Source: M3 sp045133615
GTDB taxonomy: Bacteria; Bacteroidota; Bacteroidia; Bacteroidales; Muribaculaceae
Length of the DNA stretch: 64,000 nucleotides
Reading direction: 5' to 3'
Assembly: GCA_045133615.1 (NCBI GenBank)
Contig: JBGUUQ010000103.1
Coordinates: 1-64,000 of the forward strand
Part shown: in pieces, positions 7,801 through 17,624 of the stretch
Layout: each line of letters begins with the position of its first letter
Numbering within the stretch: position 1 is the stretch's first letter
The notes under the pieces: generated by a model
Databases searched by the model: none
Seen by the model: only the letters and a program-made list of their open reading frames with translations
What the model was told of the DNA's origin: nothing
Translations under genes and position numbers: made by a program

Positions 7801-8817
7801 TTATTTACTTTTTTCGTTGAGATATGATTGGACTGTACGAGCTATTCCTTCTCGCAAAGTGAACTGCGGAGTGAATCCGAAATCGCGTTGAGCATCGGAA
7901 ATGTCGCACGACCAATTTCGTTGTTTCATTATCTTGAATTTATCGCGATTGAGAGTGCTCGGTTGCATCTTAATCAAACCCCACTTTTCGGCAACAAAAG
8001 ATGCCACATAGGTGAGCCATAGAGGTAATCGAACTGGAATAACCCATTTAGTACCCAAAGTTTCAGCCACAATCTTACGAAATTCGGCTTGAGTGTAGGC
8101 TCTATCTTCGGAAATAATATATTTTTTGCGAATTACAACATCGGATGCTTCCAATACATCAAACATGGCATTAACCAAATCATCAACGTAGATGAAAGTC
8201 AACATTTGTTTGCGAAATCCAACACCGAAATCCCAATGCGTGTCGATGCTTTTAATCATCATCAGATAATCTTGTTCGTGAGGACCATATACACCTGTGG
8301 GTCGAAAAATAATCCACGGAAAATCGGTAGTGGTCTCAAGAAAAGTTTCCGCCTTGATTTTAGAAACTCCATAACGAGTGTTTGGTTGTGGAATATCACG
8401 CGACGTCATAGGAGTATAGTTAACTTCATCGCCGGGACCGAGCGCACTCAAACTACTCATAAACAAAAAACGTTCGGGCACTTTTGATGTTTCAATAAGC
8501 GATGTAGCAAATGAGCGAAGGTATTGATAGTTGATTTTATTAAAATCGGAAAAATTGGTACATTTCGTAGCACCGAGATTATAAATTACATAGTCCCATT
8601 TTTCGCCTTCATCGAGCGCGGAAAATAGAGAGTCTTTTATACTTTGCTCATCATCATAATCAAACTCTATGAAATGAAGACGTTCGTCGGAAAGATAGCG
8701 ACGCGATGTAGATGAACGAACACCACACCATGTGTCGTATCCACGTTTAAGACTTTCTTCAGCTATGTGACCGCCTATAAAACCGCCGGCACCTATAATC
8801 AATATTCGTTTAGACAT
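7801..8817 (-). CDS. NAD-dependent epimerase/dehydratase family protein
   Basis: 338 residues. It is an extended short-chain dehydrogenase: nucleotide-binding GAGGFIGG at residues 9-16 and the catalytic Tyr149-x-x-x-Lys153 pair (RYGVSK) with the SSLSALG serine segment near 121-127. Such enzymes act on nucleotide sugars, dihydroflavonols or sterol-like substrates; the sequence gives no clear substrate. It lies 25 bp downstream of the TrmH-type gene and 12 bp upstream of the small membrane protein, all on the minus strand. Confidence 0.88.
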   Translation of the reverse strand: MSKRILIIGAGGFIGGHIAEESLKRGYDTWCGVRSSTSRRYLSDERLHFIEFDYDDEQSIKDSLFSALDEGEKWDYVIYNLGATKCTNFSDFNKINYQYLRSFATSLIETSKVPERFLFMSSLSALGPGDEVNYTPMTSRDIPQPNTRYGVSKIKAETFLETTTDFPWIIFRPTGVYGPHEQDYLMMIKSIDTHWDFGVGFRKQMLTFIYVDDLVNAMFDVLEASDVVIRKKYIISEDRAYTQAEFRKIVAETLGTKWVIPVRLPLWLTYVASFVAEKWGLIKMQPSTLNRDKFKIMKQRNWSCDISDAQRDFGFTPQFTLREGIARTVQSYLNEKSK

Positions 8818-8842
8818 TTATCCACACAAATTAAAACAGTAA

Positions 8843-9379
8843 TTATTGACTTATTGACATATTGTTGAAAAAATGCCATATAGCCAAACCGGCAGAAACA
8901 GAAACATTGAGAGAGTGCTTAGTGCCACACTGAGGAATTTCCAAACAGTAATCAGATTTATCAACAACCGCCTGGTCGACACCTTTTACTTCGTTTCCAA
9001 CAATAACAGCATATTTTCTATTCAAATCCACTTCAAAGTTTTGAAGCATAATGCTATTTTCAACTTGTTCGAGAGTACAAATCACATAATCATCGGCAAT
9101 AAGAGTATCGATGGCTTGCAAAGTATTATCATAATATTCCCAAGCCACAGTATCTTCCGCCCCCAAAGCAGTTTTGTGGATTTCTTGAGAAGGAGGAGTA
9201 GCGGTAATACCACAAAGCATCAATTTTTCAACAATAAAAGCATCGGCAGTGCGAAATATAGAACCAACATTGTTGAGACTACGTATATTGTCGAGAACTA
9301 CTACCAACGACAGTTTTAATTTATCGCGATACTGCTCAGGAGTATCTCTATGCAAATCCCAAATAGTTTTCTTTTTCAT
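8843..9379 (-). CDS. TrmH/SpoU family RNA 2'-O-methyltransferase
   Basis: 178 residues. The three SPOUT motifs are present: motif 1 with N37 and R43 (NNVGSIFRTADAF), motif 2 VGNEVKGV at 127-134, and motif 3 with EIPQ and the SLNVS segment at 147-160. This trefoil-knot fold methylates the 2'-O of tRNA or rRNA using S-adenosylmethionine. It lacks the extra N-terminal RNA-binding domain of RlmB, so it is closer to TrmH/TrmL-sized proteins; the target nucleotide cannot be told. It is the first gene of the minus-strand operon and is divergent from nadA across the AT-rich region. Confidence 0.9.
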   Translation of the reverse strand: MKKKTIWDLHRDTPEQYRDKLKLSLVVVLDNIRSLNNVGSIFRTADAFIVEKLMLCGITATPPSQEIHKTALGAEDTVAWEYYDNTLQAIDTLIADDYVICTLEQVENSIMLQNFEVDLNRKYAVIVGNEVKGVDQAVVDKSDYCLEIPQCGTKHSLNVSVSAGLAIWHFFNNMSISQ

Positions 9380-10140
9380 ACTACAAATTAAATTAAAAAT
9401 CCGTAGACTTCCAAATAAGACAATACAGATGTAGATATAATTTACTTACATAGTGTTTATAATATTATTAAACGGTTGATTATCAGCATATATGTATGTT
9501 AATATTATGTAGATATAATATTGATAACGTTATATCAACGGAGTGTATAAAACTAATAAACATGCGTAAATAACCAATTATCAACACAATGTAAATAATC
9601 ATAGTAAGTATATTATTATCAATAAATTAAAGTGTTGATAACTTGTAAATAGCTTGTAAAATAGGCAAAAACCATATAATAGAGAAAATTAGGGTAGACA
9701 GAGAAGAAAATTAATCAGTTTATGGAGTATTGACAAGATGTTGAAAATATGTAGAAACAGATTGAAAAGATTTTGATAAAAAAACAATAAATAAATTTGG
9801 AAATATGAAATGAGACGGATTATATACGTAATCAAAAAGAGTGCAAATAAGTTAGCATAAAGATTTTATATAGATTTCAAGGGTGTTTTCTACACGAATT
9901 AGTGGCAGAAGTGAAGTAAAGTTATTAACTTTGCATGTTATTAACAATATGTAGATAAAATAGCTAACAAGCTAATGTTCAACGGCAGAAGATGTAGATA
10001 ATCGGTAAGCAACGAAAAACTCTATATTGATAACTTAAAAAGCAAATAAAAGAGGAAAAAGTTATCAAAGCTATTAACAGGCTTAGTAGTTATTATTAAA
10101 GAAAGATTTTTATAAAAAACTTAATTCAAAATATAAAACA
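9380..10140. other. AT-rich non-coding region, candidate replication origin
   Basis: There is no plausible gene in 761 bp between the divergent TrmH-type gene and nadA. Two 60-nt lines I counted have 22 and 25 percent G+C, far below the flanks. DnaA-box-like 9-mers are visible: TTATCAACA at 9578, its complement TGTTGATAA at 9633, TGTAGATAA at 9950 and 9993, and TGTAGATAT at 9430 and 9508. The octamer TTGATAAC recurs at 9521, 9634 and 10028, and inverted (GTTATCAA) at 10061. Near-palindromes occur at 9521-9539 and 9936-9946. These fit an oriC, but dnaA is not adjacent and a skew minimum has not been computed. Confidence 0.4.
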
Positions 10141-11121
10141 ATGAATGTCGAGAAAGGGTATGTAGATGCACCGATAGATCCGTCAATAAATCTAAGAGAA
10201 GAAATCGAAAGATTGAAAAAAAAAAAAGGGGCGGTGATATTGGCACATTATTATCAGAAAGGAGAGATTCAAGACCTCGCTGATTATATAGGCGATTCCC
10301 TTGCGCTTGCACAGATAGCTGCAAAAGTGGAGGCTCCAATCATAGTGATATGCGGAGTAGGCTTTATGGGCGAAACAGCCAAGATGCTGTGTATGGACAA
10401 GAAGGTGCTCGTTCCTGATTTGAATGCCGGATGTTCGTTGGCCGACAGTTGTCCGGCAGAAGAATTTGAAAAGTTTATAAAAGAGAATCCCGGACATACG
10501 GTGATAAGCTATGCCAATACCTCGGTAGGAGTGAAAGCACTTAGTGACGTGTTGGTAACATCAACCAATGCGAAGCAGATAGTAGAATCGTTTCCTGAAA
10601 ATGAGAAGTTGATATTCGGACCGGACAGAAATCTCGGAAATTATATCAACAGTGTAACAGGACGCAACATGAAGTTGTGGAACGGCGCATGTCATGTACA
10701 CGAGGAATTTTCAGTGGAAAAAATATTGGAACTGAAAAAACAGTATCCAGAAGCAAAAGTATTGGTACATCCGGAATGTAAGAAACAAGTAGTGTTACTT
10801 GCCGATAAGGTTGGTTCGACGGCAGCTCTACTTAATTATGCCATAGCTTCAGAAGCCAATGAATTTATAGTGGCAACAGAATCGGGAATAATGCATGAGA
10901 TGCAAAAACGTTGTCCGGAAAAGAAGTTTATTCCGGCTCCACCCAATGACAGCACATGTGCTTGCAATGACTGCTCATATATGAAGTTGAATACACTTGA
11001 GAAGCTATATAATTGCTTGAAATATGAGCAACCGGAAGTGTTGCTTGATGAAGAGCTTGCCGAAAAGGCTAAGAAATCAGTGGAACGTATGCTCGATATT
11101 TCGGCATCACTTAATCTTTAA
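10141..11121 (+). CDS. nadA: Quinolinate synthase
   Basis: 326 residues. NadA condenses iminoaspartate with dihydroxyacetone phosphate to quinolinate in NAD synthesis, using a [4Fe-4S] cluster. Likely cluster ligands are C98 (NAGC), C184 (GACHVH) and a cysteine of the C273-x-C275-x-x-C278 group near the SYMKLNT motif. The HYYQ segment at 36-39 is also typical. NadB and nadC are not next to it, unlike in many genomes. A 12-A tract (10216-10227) encodes four lysines at 26-29. The gene stands at the right edge of the AT-rich candidate origin. Confidence 0.95.
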   Translation: MNVEKGYVDAPIDPSINLREEIERLKKKKGAVILAHYYQKGEIQDLADYIGDSLALAQIAAKVEAPIIVICGVGFMGETAKMLCMDKKVLVPDLNAGCSLADSCPAEEFEKFIKENPGHTVISYANTSVGVKALSDVLVTSTNAKQIVESFPENEKLIFGPDRNLGNYINSVTGRNMKLWNGACHVHEEFSVEKILELKKQYPEAKVLVHPECKKQVVLLADKVGSTAALLNYAIASEANEFIVATESGIMHEMQKRCPEKKFIPAPPNDSTCACNDCSYMKLNTLEKLYNCLKYEQPEVLLDEELAEKAKKSVERMLDISASLNL

Positions 11122-11146
11122 CAGAATAAAAAAAATCATCAATATA

Positions 11147-13918
11147 ATGGAATATAATCATAGAGAAATAGAACAACGCTGGCAACAGTATTGGAAAGAT
11201 AATAAAACTTACAAAACAGAAATAGACGAAAATCGTCCGAAATTTTATGTGCTCGATATGTTTCCATATCCATCGGGAGCGGGATTGCATGTAGGGCATC
11301 CATTAGGATATATAGCAAGCGATATTTATTCGCGTTTCAAACGTTTGCAGGGTTTCAATGTGTTGCATCCGATGGGATATGATGCATACGGTCTGCCGGC
11401 AGAACAATATGCAATTCAGACAGGTCAACATCCTGAAGTGACAACTTTCCAGAATATAGCTCGCTATCGCAGCCAGTTGGATAAGATAGGATTTTGCTAT
11501 GATTGGAGCCGCGAAATAAAGACTTGCGATCCTGAATATTACAAGTGGACTCAATGGGCGTTCATTCAGATGTTTAACAGTTACTACTGTAATGATGAAA
11601 AGAAAGCTTGTCAGATAAGCAAACTTGTAGAAAAATTTGAGAAGAATGGTACAAACGGAGTTAATGCAGCTTGCAGTAAGGAACTTTCGTTTACGGCTGA
11701 AGAATGGAATAACTACAGCAATAAGGAGAAGAGCGATGTGTTGATGAATTACCGTATCGCTTATCTTGGTAATACGATGGTAAACTGGTGTCCGAAATTG
11801 GGTACGGTACTTGCTAATGATGAGGTGAGTGAAGGTGTATCAATTCGCGGCGGTTATCCGGTGGAACAAAAATTGATGTATCAATGGTGTCTTCGAGTTT
11901 CGGCTTATGCACAAAGATTGCTTGACGGACTTGACACTATAGATTGGACCGATTCTCTTAAGGAAACTCAAAGAAATTGGATAGGACGCTCAGAAGGAGC
12001 CGAGATGATATTCAAAATTGCTGACAGCGATGTGGAACTTGAAATTTTCACAACTCGAGCAGATACAGTGTTCGGAGTAACATTTATGGTACTTGCTCCG
12101 GAAAGTGCATATGTGAATATGATTACTACCGCTGATAAGAAAGCAGAGGTAGATGAATATATAAAGAGTATCAAGCATAAGACAGAGCGTGAGCGTATGA
12201 TAGAAAAGACTGTGAGCGGAGTGTTCACAGGAGCATACGCAATAAATCCTCTTACGGGTGAAAATATACCTGTATGGGTGAGTGACTATGTGCTTGCCGG
12301 ATATGGAACAGGAGCTATTATGGCAGTTCCGGCTCATGATAGTCGAGACTATGCATTTGCCCGTCATTTCAATTTGCCGATTATTCCGCTTATTGAAGGA
12401 GCTGACGTGAGCGAGGAAAGTTTTGATGCCAAGTCGGGTAAAATGATAAACTCGAAGGGTGCAGAACTTGACTTGAACGGACTTGAAGTGAAAGATGCAA
12501 TAGCAGCAACAAAGAAATATATAAGTGAAAAGGGTATAGGTAAAGTGAAGGTGAATTATCGTCTTCGCGATGCTATATTCTCACGTCAACGCTATTGGGG
12601 TGAGCCATTCCCTGTATATTATAAAGATGGTGTGCCTTGTATGCTTGATGAAAGCAAACTTCCGTTGTTGCTTCCCGAAGTGGATAAATTTTTGCCTACT
12701 GAAACGGGAGAGCCTCCATTGGGTCGTGCCAAAGATTGGAAGACTGAAGATGGCTATCAGCTTGAACTTTGTACGATGCCCGGTTTTGCAGGTTCGTCGG
12801 CGTACTATTTGCGTTATATGGATCCGCGCAATAATGAAGCACTTGTATCGAAAGAAGCAAACGGATATTGGCGCAATGTGGATTTGTATATAGGTGGAAC
12901 CGAACATGCTACGGGTCACCTTATATACAGTCGTTTCTGGAATAAATTCTTGTATGATTTAGGATTGGTATGCGAGTCGGAACCGTTCAAGAAGCTTATC
13001 AATCAAGGTATGATTCAAGGTCGTTCGAACTTTGTATATCGTATAAAAGATACCAATACATTTGTTTCTTACGGATTGAAGAAAGATTACGATACAACTC
13101 CTATCCATGTAGATGTGAATATAGTGTCGAATGATGTGCTCGATGTAGAAAAGTTCAGAGCATGGCGACCTGAATTCAATAATGCAGAGTTTATACTTGA
13201 AGATGGAAAATATATCTGCGGATATGCTGTAGAAAAAATGTCGAAATCGATGTTTAATGTGGTAAATCCTGATGATATAGTAGAACGCTACGGTGCGGAT
13301 ACATTGCGATTGTATGAAATGTTTTTGGGTCCGTTGGAACAAAGCAAACCATGGGATACAAATGGTATAGACGGAGTGAATCGTTTCATCAAGAAACTTT
13401 GGAATCTTTTCTATAAGGGTGATGAAATGACCGCAACCAATGTTGAAGCTACCAAGGATGAATTAAAGTCGATACATAAGCTTATAAAGAAAGTAACCGG
13501 CGATATTGAGTCGTTCTCATACAATACTTCAATTTCGGCATTTATGATATGTGTGAATGAGTTGACACAATTGAAATGTCATAGCAGTGAAGTATTGGAA
13601 AAACTGTTGATAGTGTTGGCTCCTTTCGCACCTCATGTTACTGAAGAACTTTGGCATACACTCGGTAACGACAGTACAATTTGTGATGCTCAATGGCCTG
13701 CATACGATGAAAAGTATCTTAAAGAGGATAATGTGACATATGCGGTGTCATTTAACGGTAAGGCTCGATTCAATATTGAGGTGCCTGTGGATACTCCTCG
13801 TGAAGAGGTTGAAAAAATTGCTTTGGGTCATGAAAATGCCGCAAAGTGGATAGGAGATAAGAGTATTCGCAAAATTATCGTGGTGCCGGGAAAAATTGTC
13901 AATGTAGTTATCGGATAA
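11147..13918 (+). CDS. leuS: Leucine--tRNA ligase
   Basis: 923 residues from the ATG at 11147. A longer frame reaches back to 11024, but that would overlap nadA by about 100 bp and adds unconserved residues, so I reject it. Class I signatures are present: HVGH at 48-51 and KMSKS near residue 697. The editing (CP1) domain is visible with the T-rich GTGAIMAVPAHDSRD stretch, as is the leucine-specific insertion. An extra segment rich in K/E (about 145-190), usual in Bacteroidetes LeuRS, follows the first Rossmann half. The enzyme acts in the cytoplasm. Confidence 0.97.
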   Translation: MEYNHREIEQRWQQYWKDNKTYKTEIDENRPKFYVLDMFPYPSGAGLHVGHPLGYIASDIYSRFKRLQGFNVLHPMGYDAYGLPAEQYAIQTGQHPEVTTFQNIARYRSQLDKIGFCYDWSREIKTCDPEYYKWTQWAFIQMFNSYYCNDEKKACQISKLVEKFEKNGTNGVNAACSKELSFTAEEWNNYSNKEKSDVLMNYRIAYLGNTMVNWCPKLGTVLANDEVSEGVSIRGGYPVEQKLMYQWCLRVSAYAQRLLDGLDTIDWTDSLKETQRNWIGRSEGAEMIFKIADSDVELEIFTTRADTVFGVTFMVLAPESAYVNMITTADKKAEVDEYIKSIKHKTERERMIEKTVSGVFTGAYAINPLTGENIPVWVSDYVLAGYGTGAIMAVPAHDSRDYAFARHFNLPIIPLIEGADVSEESFDAKSGKMINSKGAELDLNGLEVKDAIAATKKYISEKGIGKVKVNYRLRDAIFSRQRYWGEPFPVYYKDGVPCMLDESKLPLLLPEVDKFLPTETGEPPLGRAKDWKTEDGYQLELCTMPGFAGSSAYYLRYMDPRNNEALVSKEANGYWRNVDLYIGGTEHATGHLIYSRFWNKFLYDLGLVCESEPFKKLINQGMIQGRSNFVYRIKDTNTFVSYGLKKDYDTTPIHVDVNIVSNDVLDVEKFRAWRPEFNNAEFILEDGKYICGYAVEKMSKSMFNVVNPDDIVERYGADTLRLYEMFLGPLEQSKPWDTNGIDGVNRFIKKLWNLFYKGDEMTATNVEATKDELKSIHKLIKKVTGDIESFSYNTSISAFMICVNELTQLKCHSSEVLEKLLIVLAPFAPHVTEELWHTLGNDSTICDAQWPAYDEKYLKEDNVTYAVSFNGKARFNIEVPVDTPREEVEKIALGHENAAKWIGDKSIRKIIVVPGKIVNVVIG

Positions 13919-13972
13919 ATTTAACTAATTGATAATTACAATATTCGATAAAAATAATCGTTGATAAAGAAC

Positions 13973-14569
13973 ATGAAAGTTATGTCGCAGATAAGAGAAT
14001 TGGTATTTGCAACGAATAATGCCCATAAATTACAAGAAATACGTAATATTGTGGGTGACAAGTACAAAATATTGAGTCTACGCGATATAAATTGTCATGA
14101 AGATATAGCTGAAACGGCTGAAACTTTGGAGGGTAATGCCGAAATCAAGGCTCGATATGTGAAGGAGCATTACGGTTATGACTGTTTTGCCGATGATACG
14201 GGTCTTGAGGTGGATGCTCTCGGAGGTGCTCCCGGTGTTTATTCGGCACGATATGCCGGAGAAGAACATGACTCTGCCCGTAATATGGCTTTGTTGCTCC
14301 GCAATATGGAGGGCGAAGAGAATCGCAAAGCTCGATTCAGAACTGTAATAGCATTGATATTGGGTGATGAATTGACTTTGATGGATGGTATAGTGGAGGG
14401 GATGATAACAAAAGAACCTTCGGGAGAAGAGGGTTTCGGTTATGATCCTGTGTTTATGCCGGAAAATTGTAATGAAACATTTGCAATGATGAGTCAGGAA
14501 CAAAAAAATTCCATGAGCCACAGAGGAAGAGCAACGGCTAAGTTGATAGATTATTTAAACAGATTATAA
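13973..14569 (+). CDS. rdgB: XTP/dITP diphosphatase (HAM1 family)
   Basis: 198 residues from the ATG at 13973; another ATG at 13982 is possible and an upstream TTG at 13961 is unlikely. The enzyme removes non-canonical purine nucleotides (ITP, XTP). Signature segments are FATNNAHKLQEI near the start, FADDTGLEVDALGGAPGVYSA in the middle, and GFGYDPVF plus MSHRGRA at the end. It lies 54 bp after leuS and 22 bp before the propeller gene, so it may share their transcript. Confidence 0.95.
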   Translation: MKVMSQIRELVFATNNAHKLQEIRNIVGDKYKILSLRDINCHEDIAETAETLEGNAEIKARYVKEHYGYDCFADDTGLEVDALGGAPGVYSARYAGEEHDSARNMALLLRNMEGEENRKARFRTVIALILGDELTLMDGIVEGMITKEPSGEEGFGYDPVFMPENCNETFAMMSQEQKNSMSHRGRATAKLIDYLNRL

Positions 14570-14591
14570 TAAACGCAAGCAAATTAAGTAT

Positions 14592-16973
14592 ATGGCTAAA
14601 AAGATAGTATTACTATTGGCATTAATCTTGACAGTGGGTTGCATGAAGGCTCAACTCGCAGTAGGAGATTGGCGTGTTTTTCCGGTATATTCGGGTAGCG
14701 TAAACAAGATGATAGATACACAGGACAAGATGTATATATTCGTAGGAACGAGTCTTTTTTCTTATGATAAAAATGACGATCTTGGCGAAGTGTATGCTTA
14801 TACTTCACGCAATATGCTGAGTGAAAATCAAATATCCAATATCTATTATAATAATGATAACGGATATTTGCTTGTAGTGTATTATAATTCCAATATAGAC
14901 CTTATCTACGATAATGGCGATGTAGTGAATATGTCGGAGATAAAGGATGCTATCTTGCAAAGCAAGACTATCAATGATGTGGCTTTCGATGCCAAAAACA
15001 ATAGAATCTATATTGCCACATCATTCGGATTGGTGGTATATGACGATAAAAAGCATTATGTTGTGGAATCCGGCAATTACAATACTTCTATAACCGGCAT
15101 CGGAGTAGTGGGGGATAAGTTAGTTATTTCTTACGACTCTACAATGGCTTATTCGGATGTGTCGTCACGTCATAATTCATTAAGTGTATTTAATACGGTG
15201 GGTTCGATGGCAGCTACTACGATTCAAGCAGTTTCGGATAGTAAGGCTCTTGTGCTTAGCGGAACAAGTGTGAAACTCGTTACGTTTGATTTTACAAATA
15301 ATGCTATCAGTAGCAGTAATGTAATATCGTCGGGGGCTTCTAACATAGGAGTAAGTAAGAACGGATATTATACTTACAGCAGCACTGTACTTGCAGATAT
15401 AGATTCATCGCTTAATATTACAAATATTACGTTGCCGACAGAATTGAAAAGCAATGCTATAGCTTATTGGAACGGAATAAGCAATATGTGGGCTGCACAT
15501 AATGATAACTTTACTATAGAGGGTATAGGAAATTACAATCTATCATCGGATGGCAGTGTGACTGTGTTGCAAGACAGATTTATACCGGAAAAGATGTGTG
15601 TTACCGTGCCTTCAAATTTGTATTTCGGTCCATCGGGAAAATTGTATGTGAATAATTCGATGTCGTTGGTATTTAAAGTAAATGAGTATGTGTTTACTCA
15701 TATAAATACTTATGAAAACGGAGAGTGGAAAGATGTACTACCGACCAATATTCCGGAACAAAAGGCGGGTAGCTATTATGAAACGGCCGGTATATCTAAT
15801 GTTGCAGAAGACCCTGAAGATCCAAATACTTATTATTATGGTAATTTCTGGAAAGGAATCCGTAAAGTAGAGGATTGTCAATCGATAATAAATTACGATA
15901 GTAGTAACAGTACTCTATATAATAGTTGGGGATGTATTGCAACCGATTTGGCTTTTGACAAGTACAATAATTTATGGGCAATGACCCATGTGACGGATGC
16001 GGTTAATTCTCCTGCATTACATATGTTGCCTGCCGAAAAAAGAAAATTAGATACTACAACGAAAGAGGATTGGCAGTCAAGACCCCTTCCGAATGCAAAA
16101 ATAGGTAAGGGCGGACGAATGCTTGTATGTAAGAAATCAAATATGGTGTTTGTATTGAATGTAGACTATGGCGGAATACTTACTGCTATATATACAAATG
16201 GAACGCCTACGGACTTTTCGGATGACAAGGTTGTCACTTACACGTCGTTTGTGGATCAAGATGGAAAATCGTTTGCTCCGACATATTTGATGGATATAAA
16301 GGAGGATCAAAACGGAAAGGTGTGGATAGCCACTTCGGATGGTGTGATAGAGTTGTCGCGACCTGAAGATTATAAAAATGAAAATGTTGCTATAAGCAGA
16401 ATAAAAGTTCCGCGTAATGACGGTACTTCATTTGCCGATTATCTTCTTGACGGTCAGACAGTGACTTCGATTTCAGTAGACCCGTCGAATCGTAAGTGGC
16501 TTGGAACTCAATCGACCGGTGTATATCTTGTGAATGAGACAGGAAGTGAAGTACTTGAAAATTTCAATACGGAAAACAGTTATCTACCTTCAGATTGTGT
16601 ATATGATGTAGCTTGTGACCCAAATTCGGCAAGTGTGTTTATCGGTACTTCGATGGGGTTGGCTGAATATATAGGCAATTCTTCACCGGCAGAAGATGAT
16701 TATTCGAATGTATATGCTTATCCGAATCCGGTGAGACCTGACTATACGGGTTGGATTACGGTGACCGGATTGATGGATAATTCGTTGGTAAAAATTGCCG
16801 ATGCAGCCGGAAATGTATTATATACGACTACAAGTGAGGGTGGTATGATAACATGGGATGGATGCAATAGTGCCGGCGAACGAGTGAAAACCGGTGTGTA
16901 CTATGTATTTGCATCACAAAATGCTACCGGAGATGCTTCGGGTGTGGTTACCAAAATATTGGTAGTAAAGTAA
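14592..16973 (+). CDS. PorZ-like secreted beta-propeller protein (type IX secretion associated)
   Basis: 793 residues with an N-terminal signal peptide (cleavage likely after KA, residue 20). The body holds two-component-regulator-type propeller repeats (segments such as GTSLFSYD, IATSFGLVVYD, WIATSDGVIELS, WLGTQSTGVYLV). The last 90 residues form an Ig-like domain (YAYPNPVRPDYTGWITV ... GVYYVFA) of the type IX sorting-domain kind. This order (two propellers plus C-terminal domain) is that of PorZ, a surface component of the type IX system that helps attach cargo to anionic LPS. No other type IX gene is in the window. A strong hairpin follows. Confidence 0.8.
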   Translation: MAKKIVLLLALILTVGCMKAQLAVGDWRVFPVYSGSVNKMIDTQDKMYIFVGTSLFSYDKNDDLGEVYAYTSRNMLSENQISNIYYNNDNGYLLVVYYNSNIDLIYDNGDVVNMSEIKDAILQSKTINDVAFDAKNNRIYIATSFGLVVYDDKKHYVVESGNYNTSITGIGVVGDKLVISYDSTMAYSDVSSRHNSLSVFNTVGSMAATTIQAVSDSKALVLSGTSVKLVTFDFTNNAISSSNVISSGASNIGVSKNGYYTYSSTVLADIDSSLNITNITLPTELKSNAIAYWNGISNMWAAHNDNFTIEGIGNYNLSSDGSVTVLQDRFIPEKMCVTVPSNLYFGPSGKLYVNNSMSLVFKVNEYVFTHINTYENGEWKDVLPTNIPEQKAGSYYETAGISNVAEDPEDPNTYYYGNFWKGIRKVEDCQSIINYDSSNSTLYNSWGCIATDLAFDKYNNLWAMTHVTDAVNSPALHMLPAEKRKLDTTTKEDWQSRPLPNAKIGKGGRMLVCKKSNMVFVLNVDYGGILTAIYTNGTPTDFSDDKVVTYTSFVDQDGKSFAPTYLMDIKEDQNGKVWIATSDGVIELSRPEDYKNENVAISRIKVPRNDGTSFADYLLDGQTVTSISVDPSNRKWLGTQSTGVYLVNETGSEVLENFNTENSYLPSDCVYDVACDPNSASVFIGTSMGLAEYIGNSSPAEDDYSNVYAYPNPVRPDYTGWITVTGLMDNSLVKIADAAGNVLYTTTSEGGMITWDGCNSAGERVKTGVYYVFASQNATGDASGVVTKILVVK

Positions 16974-16990
16974 TAAGAATGAAATATGGT

Positions 16991-17019
16991 ATAGAGACGT
17001 GGGTGCGCCACGTCTCTAT
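16991..17019 (+). terminator. Hairpin after the PorZ-like gene
   Basis: A perfect 12-bp stem (16991-17002 with 17008-17019) and a 5-nt loop lie 17 nt after the stop. There is no long T-run, so termination may be partial. The upstream TTG at 17019 for the next frame overlaps this stem, which argues for the ATG at 17040 as the true start of the next gene. Confidence 0.65.
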
Positions 17020-17039
17020 TGATATATGTAAATACGGTA

Positions 17040-17567
17040 ATGGACGTGAATTTTAAATATGCGGATGAGGAGGATAAATGCTATGGCATAACCGGAATGG
17101 CTATAAGCATGGTGGTGTTTGACAGTGACGATGTGCTGTCGGCTATCACCCTTGAGGCATCGGCAGATGAGTCGATAGAATTTCTTCCTCAATATTATTT
17201 TTCAGGCGACCCCCGTGTGTCGGCAAAGGCTGCATGGACCCAGATAGTGGAAAATTATCAGACATCCATGGGTATGGTGATAGCAAATGTGATGTGTCGC
17301 AACTATGTGTATCATCGGTCGTCGATGGATGGAGCGATGCGAATGAAGTTGCTTAATCTGCTGAAAGAGGAGGGTAGGGATACTTGTTCGCTCGAAGATG
17401 ATGAAATAGAACAGTTGTTTGATAAAACATACGGTTATCTGCATAGATTGTTTAATCATCATGCTGTTCAGGATATAGCGCGAGAGTTTGCTTCGTATTT
17501 GAAAAACAACAGGCGTATGTCGCGTTCGGATGTGCTTGAACATTTGAGAGCGTTGAGTATGTTATAA
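17040..17567 (+). CDS. Conserved hypothetical protein, cytoplasmic
   Basis: 175 residues from the ATG at 17040. No signal peptide and no membrane segment. The first half is beta-like and acidic (ADEEDKCYG, FDSDDVLSAITLEA), the second half helical (RMKLLNLLKEEG, HLFNHHAVQDIAREFASYL). I recognise no domain or catalytic motif. It lies 57 bp upstream of dapB and is probably cotranscribed with it. Codon use resembles its neighbours, so it looks resident. Confidence 0.75.
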   Translation: MDVNFKYADEEDKCYGITGMAISMVVFDSDDVLSAITLEASADESIEFLPQYYFSGDPRVSAKAAWTQIVENYQTSMGMVIANVMCRNYVYHRSSMDGAMRMKLLNLLKEEGRDTCSLEDDEIEQLFDKTYGYLHRLFNHHAVQDIAREFASYLKNNRRMSRSDVLEHLRALSML

Positions 17568-17624
17568 CTGATGTTGTGTGATAGTAACAGAATATGTAAA
17601 TTTGTCGATAAAAATCGAACGGAT

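Noticed and set aside
11024..11146. 41-codon N-terminal extension of leuS
   Set aside because: It overlaps nadA and lacks conservation in character; the ATG at 11147 begins the typical LeuRS N-terminus.
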